A stretch of 64,000 nucleotides of DNA from Eubacteriales bacterium (GCA_029974035.1 JARKQG010000030.1:18675-82674); one strand, 5' to 3'. Shown: positions 24,198 through 33,090, counted from the stretch's first letter. Notes: generated from the letters alone by a model not told the origin. Translations and numbers: made by a program.

Positions 24198-26669
24198 ATG
24201 GCTTTCTTTTCAAGATTTACAGAGCGCGCGCAGCGCGCGCTGATGACGGCCCAGAAGGAGGCCGCCGGCCTTGGCCGCAGCTACGTGGGCACGGAGCATC
24301 TGCTGCTGGGCGTGCTGTCCGATCCCGGCGCCGCGGACGCGGTGCTGGGCGGTGTGCGGCTGGACGAGGTGCGCCAGGAAATCCTGAACCTGCTGGGCCG
24401 CGGTGACGAGAACCCGGAGAGCAAAATCATGACCTATACGCCCCGCACCAAAAAGGTGCTGGAGCAGAGCGCCCGGGAGGCGCGGGACCTGGGGCAGAAC
24501 TACGTGGGCACCGAACACCTGCTGCTGGCGCTGATGCACGAGCGGGAGGGCGTGGCCGCCCATGTATTGGTGAAGCTCGGGCTGGACCTTTCCAAGGCGC
24601 GCGAGGAGCTGCTGGTGGCCATCAAGGCGGGCGAGCAGGGCGGCGCGAACGGCGGAAAGGGCGAAAAGACTCCGGTACTGGATCAGTTCTGCCGGGACCT
24701 GACCCAGGCGGCCGCCTCGGGCGAGCTGGACCCGGTGATCGGGCGCGCAAAGGAGATCGAGCGAATTGTGCAGATCCTGTCCCGCCGCACGAAGAACAAC
24801 CCCGTGCTGATCGGCGAACCCGGCGTGGGCAAGTCGGCCATCGTGGAGGGGTTGGCGGAGCTGATCGTATCCGGGAACATTCCGGAGATTCTGCGGGGAA
24901 AGCGCGTGCTCTCGCTGGACCTTGCGGGGATGCTGGCCGGCGCGAAATATCGGGGCGAGTTTGAAGAACGCCTGAAAAACGCCATGGCCGAGATCAAAAA
25001 GGCCGGAAACGTCATCCTGTTCATCGACGAGCTGCACACGCTGGTGGGCGCGGGCGCGGCCGAGGGCGCCATCGACGCGGCCAACATCCTCAAGCCCATG
25101 CTGGCCCGCGGCGAAATGCAGTGTATTGGCGCGACGACGCTGAACGAATACCATAAGCACATCGAAAAGGACGCCGCCCTCGAGCGCCGCTTCCAGCCGG
25201 TGACGGTGGGCGAACCCAGCGCGGAGGAGGCCGTCCAGATTCTGATGGGCCTGCGCGACCGCTACGAGGCGCATCACCGCGTGCGCATCACCGACGAGGC
25301 GATCCGCGCGGCGGTCACGCTGTCCGACCGCTACATCTCCGACCGGTACCGGCCCGACAAGGCCATCGATCTGGTGGACGAAGCCGCGTCCCGCGTGCGC
25401 ATCAAGGCCTTCACCGCACCGCCGGACATGAAGGAGCAGGAGGCGCGCCTCGAGGCCCTCAACAAGGAGACCGAGGAGGCCGTCGCCCACGAGGACTTTG
25501 AAAAGGCAGCCACGCTGCGCGACGAGAAAAAGAAGCTGCAAAACGAGATGACCGAGCGCCGCAAGGCCTGGGAACAGCATCGGGACGAAAAGGTGGAAAC
25601 CGTGGGCGAGGAGGAAATTGCCGGCATCGTGTCCATGTGGACGGGGATTCCCGTCACCCGCATGACCGAGGACGAGCGCACCAGGCTTTTGCACCTGGAG
25701 GAGATCCTGCACCGCCGCGTCATTGGCCAGGATGAGGCCACCAAGGCCGTCGCCCGCGCGGTGCGCAGGGCGCGCGCCGGGCTCAAGGATCCGCGCCGGC
25801 CCATCGGCTCCTTTATCTTCCTGGGGCCCACGGGCGTGGGCAAGACGGAGCTTTGCAAGGCGCTGGGCGAGGCGCTCTTCGGCGACGACGATTCGCTGAT
25901 TCGCATCGACATGTCGGAGTACATGGAGAAGCATTCGGTGTCCCGGATGATCGGCTCCCCGCCGGGCTATGTGGGCCATGAGGAGGGCGGTCAGCTGACC
26001 GAAAAGGTGCGCCGCAAGCCCTACTCGGTGCTGCTCTTCGACGAGGTGGAAAAGGCGCACCCGGACGTGTTCAACGTGCTGCTCCAGATTCTGGAGGACG
26101 GCCGCCTGACGGACGGCCAGGGCCGCATCGTGGACTTCAAGAACACCGTCATCGTCATGACCTCCAACGCCGGCGCGTCCACGCTGAAAAAGCAGCGCAC
26201 GCTGGGCTTTGGCTCCTCCGACAACGCGGAAAAGACCTACGAGTCCATGAAGGAAAGCGTGATGGGCGAGCTCAAGCAGATCTTCCGTCCGGAGTTTTTG
26301 AACCGGGTGGACGAGATCATCGTGTTCCATCCGCTGGAGGAGGGCGATATCCTCGCCATCGCAAGGCTGATGCTGGATGCGGTGTCGAGGCGCCTTGCGG
26401 AGCGCGGCGTGGCATTGGACGTGGAGGAGAGCGCGGTGGAGCTTTTGGCCAAGTCCGGCTTTGATCCGCAATACGGCGCCAGACCGCTGCGCCGGGCCAT
26501 CCAGCGCATGGTGGAGGATTCGCTGAGCGAGGAACTGCTGAGCGGCACCATCCACATGGGCGAGCGCGTCCGGGTGACCGCCGAAGGCGAACAGCTGAAG
26601 TTCACCCCCGTGCATCCGGAAGGGGAGAAGGCCGCCGAAGCGCAAGCATCGTCAGCGCCAGCAACGTAA
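24198..26669 (+). CDS. clpC: ATP-dependent Clp protease ATPase subunit ClpC
   Basis: A Hsp100 unfoldase that feeds substrates to ClpP. The 823-residue protein has a double N-terminal repeat domain ([19 protein letters not shown] twice), AAA-1 (GEPGVGKSA, Walker [10 protein letters not shown]), a coiled M-domain with UVR-like segment near 400-470, and AAA-2 ([23 protein letters not shown]). An upstream in-frame ATG overlaps the GGAGG site, so the second ATG was chosen. Its last 68 bases overlap an opposing gene. Confidence 0.95.
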   Translation: MAFFSRFTERAQRALMTAQKEAAGLGRSYVGTEHLLLGVLSDPGAADAVLGGVRLDEVRQEILNLLGRGDENPESKIMTYTPRTKKVLEQSAREARDLGQNYVGTEHLLLALMHEREGVAAHVLVKLGLDLSKAREELLVAIKAGEQGGANGGKGEKTPVLDQFCRDLTQAAASGELDPVIGRAKEIERIVQILSRRTKNNPVLIGEPGVGKSAIVEGLAELIVSGNIPEILRGKRVLSLDLAGMLAGAKYRGEFEERLKNAMAEIKKAGNVILFIDELHTLVGAGAAEGAIDAANILKPMLARGEMQCIGATTLNEYHKHIEKDAALERRFQPVTVGEPSAEEAVQILMGLRDRYEAHHRVRITDEAIRAAVTLSDRYISDRYRPDKAIDLVDEAASRVRIKAFTAPPDMKEQEARLEALNKETEEAVAHEDFEKAATLRDEKKKLQNEMTERRKAWEQHRDEKVETVGEEEIAGIVSMWTGIPVTRMTEDERTRLLHLEEILHRRVIGQDEATKAVARAVRRARAGLKDPRRPIGSFIFLGPTGVGKTELCKALGEALFGDDDSLIRIDMSEYMEKHSVSRMIGSPPGYVGHEEGGQLTEKVRRKPYSVLLFDEVEKAHPDVFNVLLQILEDGRLTDGQGRIVDFKNTVIVMTSNAGASTLKKQRTLGFGSSDNAEKTYESMKESVMGELKQIFRPEFLNRVDEIIVFHPLEEGDILAIARLMLDAVSRRLAERGVALDVEESAVELLAKSGFDPQYGARPLRRAIQRMVEDSLSEELLSGTIHMGERVRVTAEGEQLKFTPVHPEGEKAAEAQASSAPAT

Positions 26670-27303
26670 GAGACGCGGCCAGATAGGTGTACAGGCCCGT
26701 CATCAGATACACGCCAAGCATTGCGCACCCGTAGAGGGCGCAGTGCTTGGCTCTTTTTCTGGGCACGCGCAGGCGGAACCGGCGGCGGGTGCGGGGCGGC
26801 TCCGGAAGCGGAAGGGCACTTTCCTCAAATCGCCTTGCCAGTGCCGCCGTATCGGTCAGCGCGATCCGGGGCGCGGCGAGTCCCTCCACCGCCGCCCACG
26901 CGCCGTCCTCAATTCGGCCGGTGGTCGCAATCTCCAGCACCTCGCCGCCGCGGCCGCGCCAGAGGGCGAGCACGTCGTCGGCGTCCAGCGGCCTGCCCTT
27001 TGGGTGGCGCTGGACGAGAAGGCCCGTAAAACCCGCGTACTTCCGGGCCAGATCGCGCGCTTCCGACTCCGGCAAAAGCGCCAGGCCGTCCACCATCGCA
27101 CGGGCGCGGCGCGCGCGTTCTCTGCGGGCGCCCTTTTTGCCGGCCCGGCGGCCGTAGCCCCAAGCCGCGAGAGCGCCGAGGGGCGCGGCAAGCAGCGCCG
27201 CCGCGGCGCCGCTTCCGGTCAGGTGATAAAAATACAGAAAAGCCGCCGCGTATGCGATCAACCCCAGCACGGCGCCGTCCAAAGCCCGCGCAAATTTTCC
27301 CAT
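26602..27303 (-). CDS. Unknown four-segment membrane protein
   Basis: I do not recognise this 233-residue protein. It has two hydrophobic segments near the N-terminus (about 10-25 and 35-50), a basic soluble middle of about 120 residues with an Arg/Lys-rich start (RRAGKKGARRERARRAR), and a further hydrophobic pair at about 190-225. The soluble part includes a WRGRGGEVLEIATTG stretch. GGAGG lies nine bases before the ATG. Its 3' end overlaps clpC on the opposite strand, so the reading frame could be partly constrained by clpC. Confidence 0.6.
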   Translation of the reverse strand: MGKFARALDGAVLGLIAYAAAFLYFYHLTGSGAAAALLAAPLGALAAWGYGRRAGKKGARRERARRARAMVDGLALLPESEARDLARKYAGFTGLLVQRHPKGRPLDADDVLALWRGRGGEVLEIATTGRIEDGAWAAVEGLAAPRIALTDTAALARRFEESALPLPEPPRTRRRFRLRVPRKRAKHCALYGCAMLGVYLMTGLYTYLAASLTLLALTMLALRRPSPLPDARG

Positions 27304-27370
27304 AATTGCCACCTCCGGCGCAGTTTACATCAATATATTGTGCAAATCCCGCGTTTTCATGCGCTTGGGC

Positions 27371-27399
27371 TTTTCTGAACGGGGAAAATGGTTTATAAT
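27371..27399 (+). promoter_or_regulatory. Likely promoter of nadD-yqeK
   Basis: A perfect TATAAT at 27394-27399 lies 24 bases before the start codon. The 17-base-spaced -35 (TTTTCT) is poor, so the promoter may be weak or activated. Confidence 0.5.
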
Positions 27400-27422
27400 A
27401 CTTGATGAGAAGGAGCGATGCG

Positions 27423-28571
27423 ATGAAGGCCTACGGCATTATGGGCGGGACGTTTGATCCCATCCACAACGGCCATCTGATGATGGCGGAGGCCGCCAGG
27501 GGCCAGATGTGGCTGGACGAGGTGTTTTTCATCCCGGACGGCGATCCGCCCCACAAAGCGGAACAGGCCGGCGCTTCGGATCGGCTCCGGATGGTCGAAC
27601 TGGCCGTGGCAGGCCGCGACGGGTTTCGAGCGCTGGATATGGAGGTTCGGCGCGCGGGGCAGACCTTTACCGTGGACACGCTGGAACAACTGACGGCGGA
27701 CTGCCCCTGCGGCCGGTTTTTTTTCATCGTTGGAGCGGACACGCTGATGGTGATCGAATCCTGGCGCAACTTTCCCCGCGTCGCTTCGCTTCTGTCCGGC
27801 GTGGCCTGCGCGCCGAGGGGCGCCGTTCCCACCGAGGACGCGGCGCGCCAGAGCGCAAAGCTCCTGGAGCGGTACGGACTTCGGGTCACCATGCTGGACA
27901 TGCCGCCGGTGGACATCTCATCCACATCCATCAGGGAGGCGGTGGCACGGGGGTTGCCCGCGGCGGAGATGGCGCCGCAGCACGTCCTGGACTACATCCG
28001 GGACAGGGGGCTCTACCTCGATCCGGTGCTGACGCAGCTTCGGAAAACCCTCTCCAAAGAGCGGTACCGGCACACGCTGGGCGTGGAAAAGACTGCCGTC
28101 GAGCTGGCCAGGCGGTATGGGGAAGACGTGGAAAAGGCGCGCCTCGCGGCGCTGCTCCACGATTGCGCCCGCTGTCTGGACAGCGGGGAGATGCGGCGGT
28201 TGGTGGGCAACCGAGCGGGGAACACCACGCTGCGCGCGCTGATGCACGCGCCCGCGGGCGCGGCGCTGGCGCGGCAGAAGTACGGCGTCGAGGACCACGC
28301 GGTCCTATCGGCCATACGCTGGCACACCACCGGCCACGAGGGCATGACGAAGCTGGAAAAAATCGTCTACCTTGCGGACTTTATCGAGCCCAACCGCCCC
28401 GATTACCCGGGGCTTGCGGAACTCCGCGCGGAGGCCTTCCGGGACCTGGACAGCGCGGTTCGGCTCGCCGCGGAGAATACCATGCGCTACGTGCGCGCCC
28501 GGGGCCTTGAGCCGGACGAGAACACCATGAAAATGCTGAAAAGCCAAGAACCGACGGAGGAGATTGTATGA
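27423..28571 (+). CDS. nadD: NadD-YqeK fusion: nicotinate-nucleotide adenylyltransferase plus HD hydrolase
   Basis: Two enzymes in one 382-residue chain. Residues 1-200 are NadD, which makes deamido-NAD from nicotinate mononucleotide and ATP: GGTFDPIHNGH at 8-18 and ISSTSIREAVARG near 166-177 are its nucleotidyltransferase motifs. Residues about 205-382 are YqeK, an HD-domain hydrolase that cleaves Ap4A in Bacillus: RHTLGVEK with His217, then LLHDCAR with His246-Asp247. In most Bacillota these are adjacent separate genes. GAAGGAGCG precedes the ATG. Confidence 0.92.
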   Translation: MKAYGIMGGTFDPIHNGHLMMAEAARGQMWLDEVFFIPDGDPPHKAEQAGASDRLRMVELAVAGRDGFRALDMEVRRAGQTFTVDTLEQLTADCPCGRFFFIVGADTLMVIESWRNFPRVASLLSGVACAPRGAVPTEDAARQSAKLLERYGLRVTMLDMPPVDISSTSIREAVARGLPAAEMAPQHVLDYIRDRGLYLDPVLTQLRKTLSKERYRHTLGVEKTAVELARRYGEDVEKARLAALLHDCARCLDSGEMRRLVGNRAGNTTLRALMHAPAGAALARQKYGVEDHAVLSAIRWHTTGHEGMTKLEKIVYLADFIEPNRPDYPGLAELRAEAFRDLDSAVRLAAENTMRYVRARGLEPDENTMKMLKSQEPTEEIV

Positions 28572-28927
28572 AGCAGCCCAAGGAACTCGCCGTAAGGATT
28601 GCCGAGGTGCTTAGCGCCAAGCGCGCGGAGGATGTCGTCGTCCTGGGCGTCGGCCACCTGACTTCCATCGCCGACTACTTCGTGATTGCCAGCGGCCGCA
28701 ACGCGCTGGCGGTGCGCGCGCTGGCGGAGGAAGTGGAGGAAAAGCTCGGCGCCGAAGGGGTTGAGACACGCCGCCATGAGGGGATGGGCGAGGGCAGATG
28801 GGTCGTCCTGGATTATGCCTCTGTCATCGTGCATATATTCCATGTGGAGGAACGCCAGTACTACAACATTGAGCGGCTGTGGATGGACGGCTCCAATCAG
28901 GTTCCGTTCGCTCCATCCGATCAATGA
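28568..28927 (+). CDS. rsfS: Ribosome silencing factor RsfS
   Basis: RsfS (Iojap family) binds ribosomal protein uL14 and blocks subunit joining when nutrients are limiting. The 119-residue protein shows VVLGVGHLTSIADYFVIASG and EGRWVVLDYASVIVHIFH, plus YYNIERLW near the end. It starts in an ATGA overlap with the nadD-yqeK stop, keeping the conserved nadD-yqeK-rsfS order. Confidence 0.95.
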   Translation: MKQPKELAVRIAEVLSAKRAEDVVVLGVGHLTSIADYFVIASGRNALAVRALAEEVEEKLGAEGVETRRHEGMGEGRWVVLDYASVIVHIFHVEERQYYNIERLWMDGSNQVPFAPSDQ

Positions 28928-28941
28928 CGAGAGGGTTAGAG

Positions 28942-29349
28942 ATGCCTATGAAAACGATTGAAGCCCAGCGCCCGATCGAACTGACGCTGCCGGCAGAGCC
29001 CCGGATGCTGCTCATCATCCGGTTGATCACGGCGGGCGTCACGGCGCGCGCAGGGCTGACGGTGGATGCCGTCGAGGATGTGAAGATGGCCGTGGAGGAG
29101 GCGTGCAACTGCCTGCTTCGCTGCGCCTGCTGCGAATCGCTGAAGCTGTCGTTCTCCTCGGCGGACGGCGTGCTGCACATTCGCGTGGAGGCGCTGGGCG
29201 AGCCGAAGGATTACGCCGGACCCGCCGGAGACTGCGACGAAGTGCAGGTTATCCGCTATATTCTGGAGTCCATGGTGGACGACGCGCACGTGATATACGA
29301 TGGGAGCGCGCTCAGCGCCATCGAGATGGCAAAGTCCCTGGGCGCCTGA
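28942..29349 (+). CDS. Degenerate RsbW-like anti-sigma factor
   Basis: A 135-residue protein with the fold signature of GHKL-type anti-sigma kinases: LPAEPRMLLIIRLITAG at the N-terminus and an N-box-like helix DAVEDVKMAVEEACN. The DxGxG and GxG nucleotide-lid motifs of active RsbW and SpoIIAB are not visible; compare DNGRG in the SpoIIAB of this window. It is followed 12 bases later by a sigma factor, so an anti-sigma role is likely, but kinase activity is doubtful. No anti-anti-sigma gene is adjacent. Confidence 0.7.
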   Translation: MPMKTIEAQRPIELTLPAEPRMLLIIRLITAGVTARAGLTVDAVEDVKMAVEEACNCLLRCACCESLKLSFSSADGVLHIRVEALGEPKDYAGPAGDCDEVQVIRYILESMVDDAHVIYDGSALSAIEMAKSLGA

Positions 29350-29361
29350 CATGAGGTAGAT

Positions 29362-30114
29362 ATGCGAAAACCCTCCCAGCAGGAAATTACCGAAATGCTG
29401 AGGCAATACGCGCAAACGCGCGATGAGGCGCTTCGAAACAGGCTGGTCGAAGCGCATCTGTACATCGCGTCCATCATCGCGCGCCGATTTGCGCGCCGGG
29501 GCGTTGACTATGACGACCTCTACCAGGTGGCATCCCTGGCACTGATCAAGGCAGTGGAGCGCTATGACCCGGATCGCGGGGTCAAGTTCGTCAGCTTTGC
29601 AACCCCGACGATGATCGGCGAGGTCAAAAACTACTTCCGCGACAAGGCGCAAACCATTTCGCTGCCCCGGCGGGGCCGCGAGCTCCTGGGAAAGATCGCC
29701 TCCGCCCGCGAGGCGCTGGAGCAGGAATACTTCCGCGCGCCGACGCCGGAGGAGCTTTCCGATTCCCTGGGCGTTCCGCTGGACGATATCGTGGAGGCGC
29801 TGGAAATGCAGGGCGCGGCAATGCCCGCCTCGCTGGACGCCATCCTGCCCGGCGAGGACGATGGCGGCGCGACGCTGCGCAGCCTGATTGGCGTGGACGA
29901 ATCCGGCTTTGGGCACTTTGAGGCACGCCAGAGCATCCGGCAGATGCTCAACTCGATCACGCCCACCGAGCGGAAGATCCTGATCAACCGCTATTTTGGA
30001 AACCTCAGCCAGCGCGAGGTGGCGCAGCATCTGGGCGTTTCCCAGATGACGGTGTCGCGCGCCGAGCGAAAGGCGCTGTCGCAGCTGAGAGGCATGATGG
30101 AAAAGGACGACTGA
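29362..30114 (+). CDS. SigB/SigF/SigG-type sigma factor
   Basis: A 250-residue group 3 sigma factor. Region 2 is VDYDDLYQVASLALIKAVER followed by VKFVSFATPTMIGEVKNYFR, region 3 is near 120-165, and the region 4.2 helix-turn-helix is LSQREVAQHLGVSQMTVSRA. It lacks the features that would make it SigF, which is encoded separately at 47.8 kb. Pairing with an RsbW-like gene suggests a general stress (SigB-like) role, but a sporulation sigma factor cannot be excluded. Confidence 0.85.
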   Translation: MRKPSQQEITEMLRQYAQTRDEALRNRLVEAHLYIASIIARRFARRGVDYDDLYQVASLALIKAVERYDPDRGVKFVSFATPTMIGEVKNYFRDKAQTISLPRRGRELLGKIASAREALEQEYFRAPTPEELSDSLGVPLDDIVEALEMQGAAMPASLDAILPGEDDGGATLRSLIGVDESGFGHFEARQSIRQMLNSITPTERKILINRYFGNLSQREVAQHLGVSQMTVSRAERKALSQLRGMMEKDD

Positions 30115-30132
30115 CGAAATGGGGTAGGGGAC

Positions 30133-30927
30133 ATGTTTGGCATTATCGGCGCTGGCAACATTGGCAGCGCGATTCTACGGTCCGCAATTCAGCACGGCGC
30201 GCTTCGCGTGGATGAAGCGCACGTTTTTGACATTCACACCGAACACATGACGGCGCTGGGGAAATCGCTCGGCGTCAAGGTCCACGCCTCCGCCCGGGCG
30301 TTGATCGATGCCTGTGACATGGTGCTTCTGGCGGTAAAGCCCAACGTGGTGGAAAAGCTGCTCAAGGCCGAGCGCGAGGCGCTCAAGGGCAAGGCGCTGA
30401 TTTCCATCGCCGCGGGCTGGCGCGTCGAAATGCTGAAAAGGGCGGTGGGGGATGGCGTGCGCCTGCTTCGGGCCATGCCCAACACGCCGCTGTTGGTGGG
30501 CGAGGGGATGACCGCCTTCAGCCGTGATCATACGCTGACCGAGTCGGAAGCCGCCTTTGCGGAAGGCCTTTTCCGGGCGTTGGGACGGCAGCTGTGGGTG
30601 GAAGAGTACCAGATGGACGCGGTGACCGCGCTGTCGGGCAGTTCTCCCGCATTCGCGTACATCTTTACGGAGGCGATGGCGGACGCCGGCGTCGCCTGCG
30701 GCCTTTCGCGGGTACAGGCGGTCGAAATGGCCGCGCAGACGCTTCTTGGCAGCGCCAAGATGGTGCTGGAGACCGGCATGCACCCCGGTGCCCTGAAGGA
30801 CATGGTGTGTTCACCCGCCGGCACCACCATCGCGGGCGTGCGCGCGCTGGAGGCCCACAACTTCCGCTCCGTGGTCATGGAGGCGGTCATCGCGGCAAAC
30901 GACCGCTCCGCCGCGCTCAACGCGTGA
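30133..30927 (+). CDS. proC: Pyrroline-5-carboxylate reductase
   Basis: Catalyses the last step of proline synthesis using NAD(P)H. The 264-residue protein begins with the Rossmann motif FGIIGAGNIGSAIL. MPNTPLLVGEGMTAF, ALSGSSPAFAYIFTEAM and the C-terminal signature PGALKDMVCSPAGTTIAGV are diagnostic of ProC. The stop overlaps the rnhA start in a GTGA junction. proB and proA are not in this window. Confidence 0.95.
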   Translation: MFGIIGAGNIGSAILRSAIQHGALRVDEAHVFDIHTEHMTALGKSLGVKVHASARALIDACDMVLLAVKPNVVEKLLKAEREALKGKALISIAAGWRVEMLKRAVGDGVRLLRAMPNTPLLVGEGMTAFSRDHTLTESEAAFAEGLFRALGRQLWVEEYQMDAVTALSGSSPAFAYIFTEAMADAGVACGLSRVQAVEMAAQTLLGSAKMVLETGMHPGALKDMVCSPAGTTIAGVRALEAHNFRSVVMEAVIAANDRSAALNA

Positions 30928-31373
30928 AGCGGGTCATCCTGTACACCGACGGCGCCTGCTCCGGCAACCCCGGCCCCGGCGGCTGGGGATATGTGCTGAT
31001 CTTTGGCGAGCACCGCCGGGAGATGTCGGGCTACTGTCCGGACACCACCAACAACCGCATGGAACTGACCGCCGCCATCGAGGGCCTGTCGGCGCTGAAG
31101 GAGCCTTGCGAGGTGGATCTTTATACGGACAGCAGCTATATGGCCCACGGCTTTCTCAAAAACTGGGTGAGCAACTGGCAAAGGCGTGGCTGGCTCAAGG
31201 CCGACAAAAAACCGGTGGAGAACCAGGATCTCTGGAAAAAACTCATCGAACTCACCGGACAGCATGCCGTGCGCTGGCACCTCGTTCGCGGACACGCGGA
31301 CAACGAGGAGAACAATCTCTGTGACAGGCTGGCCACGGGGGCCATCCGGCAGAATCGCGAGAAAAAAACGTGA
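30924..31373 (+). CDS. rnhA: Ribonuclease HI
   Basis: Degrades the RNA strand of RNA-DNA hybrids. The 149-residue protein has all four catalytic acids: Asp in LYTDGACSGNPGPGGWG, Glu in NNRMELTAAIEGL, Asp in LYTDSSYMAHG, and Asp in HADNEENNLCDRLA. The start is GTG, overlapping the proC stop by four bases. It ends at a strong bidirectional terminator. Confidence 0.95.
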   Translation: MKRVILYTDGACSGNPGPGGWGYVLIFGEHRREMSGYCPDTTNNRMELTAAIEGLSALKEPCEVDLYTDSSYMAHGFLKNWVSNWQRRGWLKADKKPVENQDLWKKLIELTGQHAVRWHLVRGHADNEENNLCDRLATGAIRQNREKKT

Positions 31374-31378
31374 CGGCA

Positions 31379-31413
31379 AAACGAAGCGCCCGCGTTGCGG
31401 GCGCTTCGTTTCT
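31379..31413 (+). terminator. Bidirectional terminator between rnhA and the recombinase gene
   Basis: A perfect 14-base stem, AACGAAGCGCCCGC with its complement, has a three-base loop. T-rich sequence follows on the plus strand, and an A/T-rich flank lies on the other side, so it can serve both convergent genes. Confidence 0.88.
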
Positions 31414-31440
31414 GCTTGCGTCCGGTTTTTCGGCGCGCTA

Positions 31441-32526
31441 CTAGTCCTCGCCAGGCCCCTCGGGCGGTTTGTCCTCCCGCAACACGACGGATTTTGCGGC
31501 CAGCCTGCGGCGCTCGTCGCTCATCGCGGCGTAGTGGCGGCGCGTGGTGTTGACGTCCGAATGCCCCAATACGTCCGCCACCAGGTAGATGTCGCCGGTT
31601 TCCCGGTACAGGTTGGTGCCGAAGGTGGACCGCAGTTTGTGGGGGCTCATCCGCTTTTTGAGGGGAGCGGCCTGAAGCGCGTACTTCTTGACCATGTTCT
31701 GCACGGCCCGAACGGTAATGCGCCGGTCCTGCAGCGACAGAAACAGCGCGTGCTCGTGCCCGGGCAGCGCCTCTTTCGTTTCGCGCTCTTCCATGTAGCG
31801 CTTTAAAACGTCCGCCACCTCGTCGGGAAAGTAGAGGATCGCCTGATTTCCGCCCTTTCGGGTGACCATGAAGCCGTTGATGGCAAAGTCGATGTCCTCG
31901 ATGTTCAGCCCCACGCACTCGCTGACGCGGATGCCTGTGCCGAGAAACAGCGTCAGGATGGTCAGGTCCCGAAGGCTGGTGTGCTCGTGAAACTTCTTCT
32001 GCCGTTCGGAAAGGGCCGCTCCGGACTCCGCAAGGTCCAGAATTCTGGCGACTTCGTCAATCTCAAGCCGCAGGATCGGCTTCTCGTGACGCTTGGGCAT
32101 GTCTACCAGCGCACTCACATCGGAGGGAATCCGCCCGCGCTTGAACAGAAATTTGAAAAAGCTTCGCAGGGTGGACAGTTTGCGCTGCTTTCCCAACTCT
32201 TTGTTTGAATATTCCGTATCGTTTTCGTTAAAATAAAGAGAAAGATAGTCCAGGAAGGCATCGATATCCACCGCGCCAATTCGGCCGATCTGTGCGTAGG
32301 TAAAGTCCCCCGGAGAAAAGCCGGCAAATGGTTCCTGCTCTTCGCGGAGGAACCGAAAGAAGAGCCTGAGATCCCGCGCGTAGGCGAGCCGGGTGAGCGG
32401 CGTTGTGGTCGGTTCGATGGCGCGCATAAACTCGCGGCATGCCGGCGCGAGTTCCGCAAGGGTTTCGCGCAAAAGCCCCGTCACTTGACGGGCGTTTGAT
32501 TCCGCATAGGTCGGTTGTTTTGCCAT
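31441..32526 (-). CDS. Tyrosine recombinase (XerC/XerD-like)
   Basis: A 361-residue site-specific recombinase. The N-terminal SAM-like DNA-binding domain covers about 20-140, and the catalytic domain about 155-340. Catalytic residues are Arg in GTGIRVSECVGL, His and Arg in MSPHKLRSTFGT, His in VLGHSDVNTTRRHY, and the nucleophile Tyr at the end of that motif. It is longer than typical XerC/XerD (about 300). AAGGAG precedes the ATG. It follows a Cys-rich gene divergent from lexA, so it may be SOS-linked rather than the chromosome-dimer resolvase. Confidence 0.88.
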   Translation of the reverse strand: MAKQPTYAESNARQVTGLLRETLAELAPACREFMRAIEPTTTPLTRLAYARDLRLFFRFLREEQEPFAGFSPGDFTYAQIGRIGAVDIDAFLDYLSLYFNENDTEYSNKELGKQRKLSTLRSFFKFLFKRGRIPSDVSALVDMPKRHEKPILRLEIDEVARILDLAESGAALSERQKKFHEHTSLRDLTILTLFLGTGIRVSECVGLNIEDIDFAINGFMVTRKGGNQAILYFPDEVADVLKRYMEERETKEALPGHEHALFLSLQDRRITVRAVQNMVKKYALQAAPLKKRMSPHKLRSTFGTNLYRETGDIYLVADVLGHSDVNTTRRHYAAMSDERRRLAAKSVVLREDKPPEGPGED

Positions 32527-32585
32527 GTCGCTCCTTGCGTCGCACGGCCGGCGCAGAAGATGGGCTTCAAGCCGCGCGGAAATTG

Positions 32586-32607
32586 TTTGATCGCAAATTT
32601 GATCGCA
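32586..32607. repeat. Tandem direct repeat upstream of the recombinase gene
   Basis: TTTGATCGCA occurs twice, separated by AA, so the centres are 12 bases apart. It lies about 60 bases upstream of the recombinase start codon and could be a protein-binding site. Confidence 0.7.
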
Positions 32608-32668
32608 GAATCGTAAAAACAGAAGGGCGTTGGCGCGCCCGAGTCGCGGAGCAGGCGGTTTTCCTTCC

Positions 32669-32706
32669 TAATCTATTCGCAAAAGCTGTCTTTCGCGAAT
32701 AGATTA
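32669..32706. repeat. Perfect 12-base inverted repeat
   Basis: TAATCTATTCGC and GCGAATAGATTA flank a 14-base spacer. The stop codon of the Cys-rich gene forms part of one arm. No T-run follows on the minus strand, so it is not a standard intrinsic terminator. The arms are AT-rich compared with the surrounding DNA. Confidence 0.75.
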
Positions 32707-32994
32707 AAAATGTTCCCCCAGGTCTACCGTTGGCGCGCGCCTGGGCTTTCTGGCGCGTATGGCGCGCATCCGAGGCGCCTTTCTGTCTTCCGCTCGCGTT
32801 GACGGCGCGTCTCCAGCATCCGGATCCGCGGCGTTGATCACTTCGTCAATCTCAACGGCCAGATAATCCGCGCCAGACTTTTTGATGCAGCGCATGCAGT
32901 TGTCACAGTGTTTTTCCGGGTCCAGGTCGCACACCAGGCATTCGCCGCAGTCGACGCAAGGCCGTTCCTCGTCCAGAACGCACATTTTTTGCAT
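32704..32994 (-). CDS. Cys-rich clostridial protein of unknown function
   Basis: A 96-residue protein. The first half carries eight cysteines in [18 protein letters not shown] and [12 protein letters not shown], a pattern I associate with conserved small clostridial proteins of unknown role, probably binding zinc or an iron-sulfur cluster. The second half is acidic ([16 protein letters not shown]) and then very basic ([12 protein letters not shown]). GGGGGAGG precedes the ATG by five bases. It diverges from lexA across the LexA box and is followed by the recombinase gene on the same strand. Confidence 0.75.
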   Translation of the reverse strand: MQKMCVLDEERPCVDCGECLVCDLDPEKHCDNCMRCIKKSGADYLAVEIDEVINAADPDAGDAPSTRAEDRKAPRMRAIRARKPRRAPTVDLGEHF

Positions 32995-33031
32995 GAAATC
33001 CTCCCCCGGCGTTTCCGCAGGCTTTGTCACC

Positions 33032-33060
33032 AGTATACGCCCTTCGCCGTAAAAATTCAA
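33032..33060 (-). promoter_or_regulatory. Promoter of the Cys-rich gene
   Basis: On the minus strand, TTGAAT and TATACT are 17 bases apart. The LexA box lies 16 bases upstream of this -35. Confidence 0.75.
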
Positions 33061-33076
33061 GATTGGCGAAAAAATC

Positions 33077-33090
33077 CGAACAAACGTTTG
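33077..33090. promoter_or_regulatory. LexA (SOS) operator
   Basis: CGAACAAACGTTTG fits the Gram-positive SOS box CGAACRNRYGTTYC at all but the last base. The inner ten bases are a perfect palindrome. Its end overlaps the lexA -35 by three bases, consistent with autorepression. Confidence 0.85.

Noticed and set aside
32669..32706. Inverted repeat as the chromosomal dif site
   Set aside because: dif sites are about 28 bases with two 11-base arms and a 6-base centre. Here the spacer is 14 bases and the arms do not resemble XerC/XerD sites. It is kept only as a repeat of unknown role.
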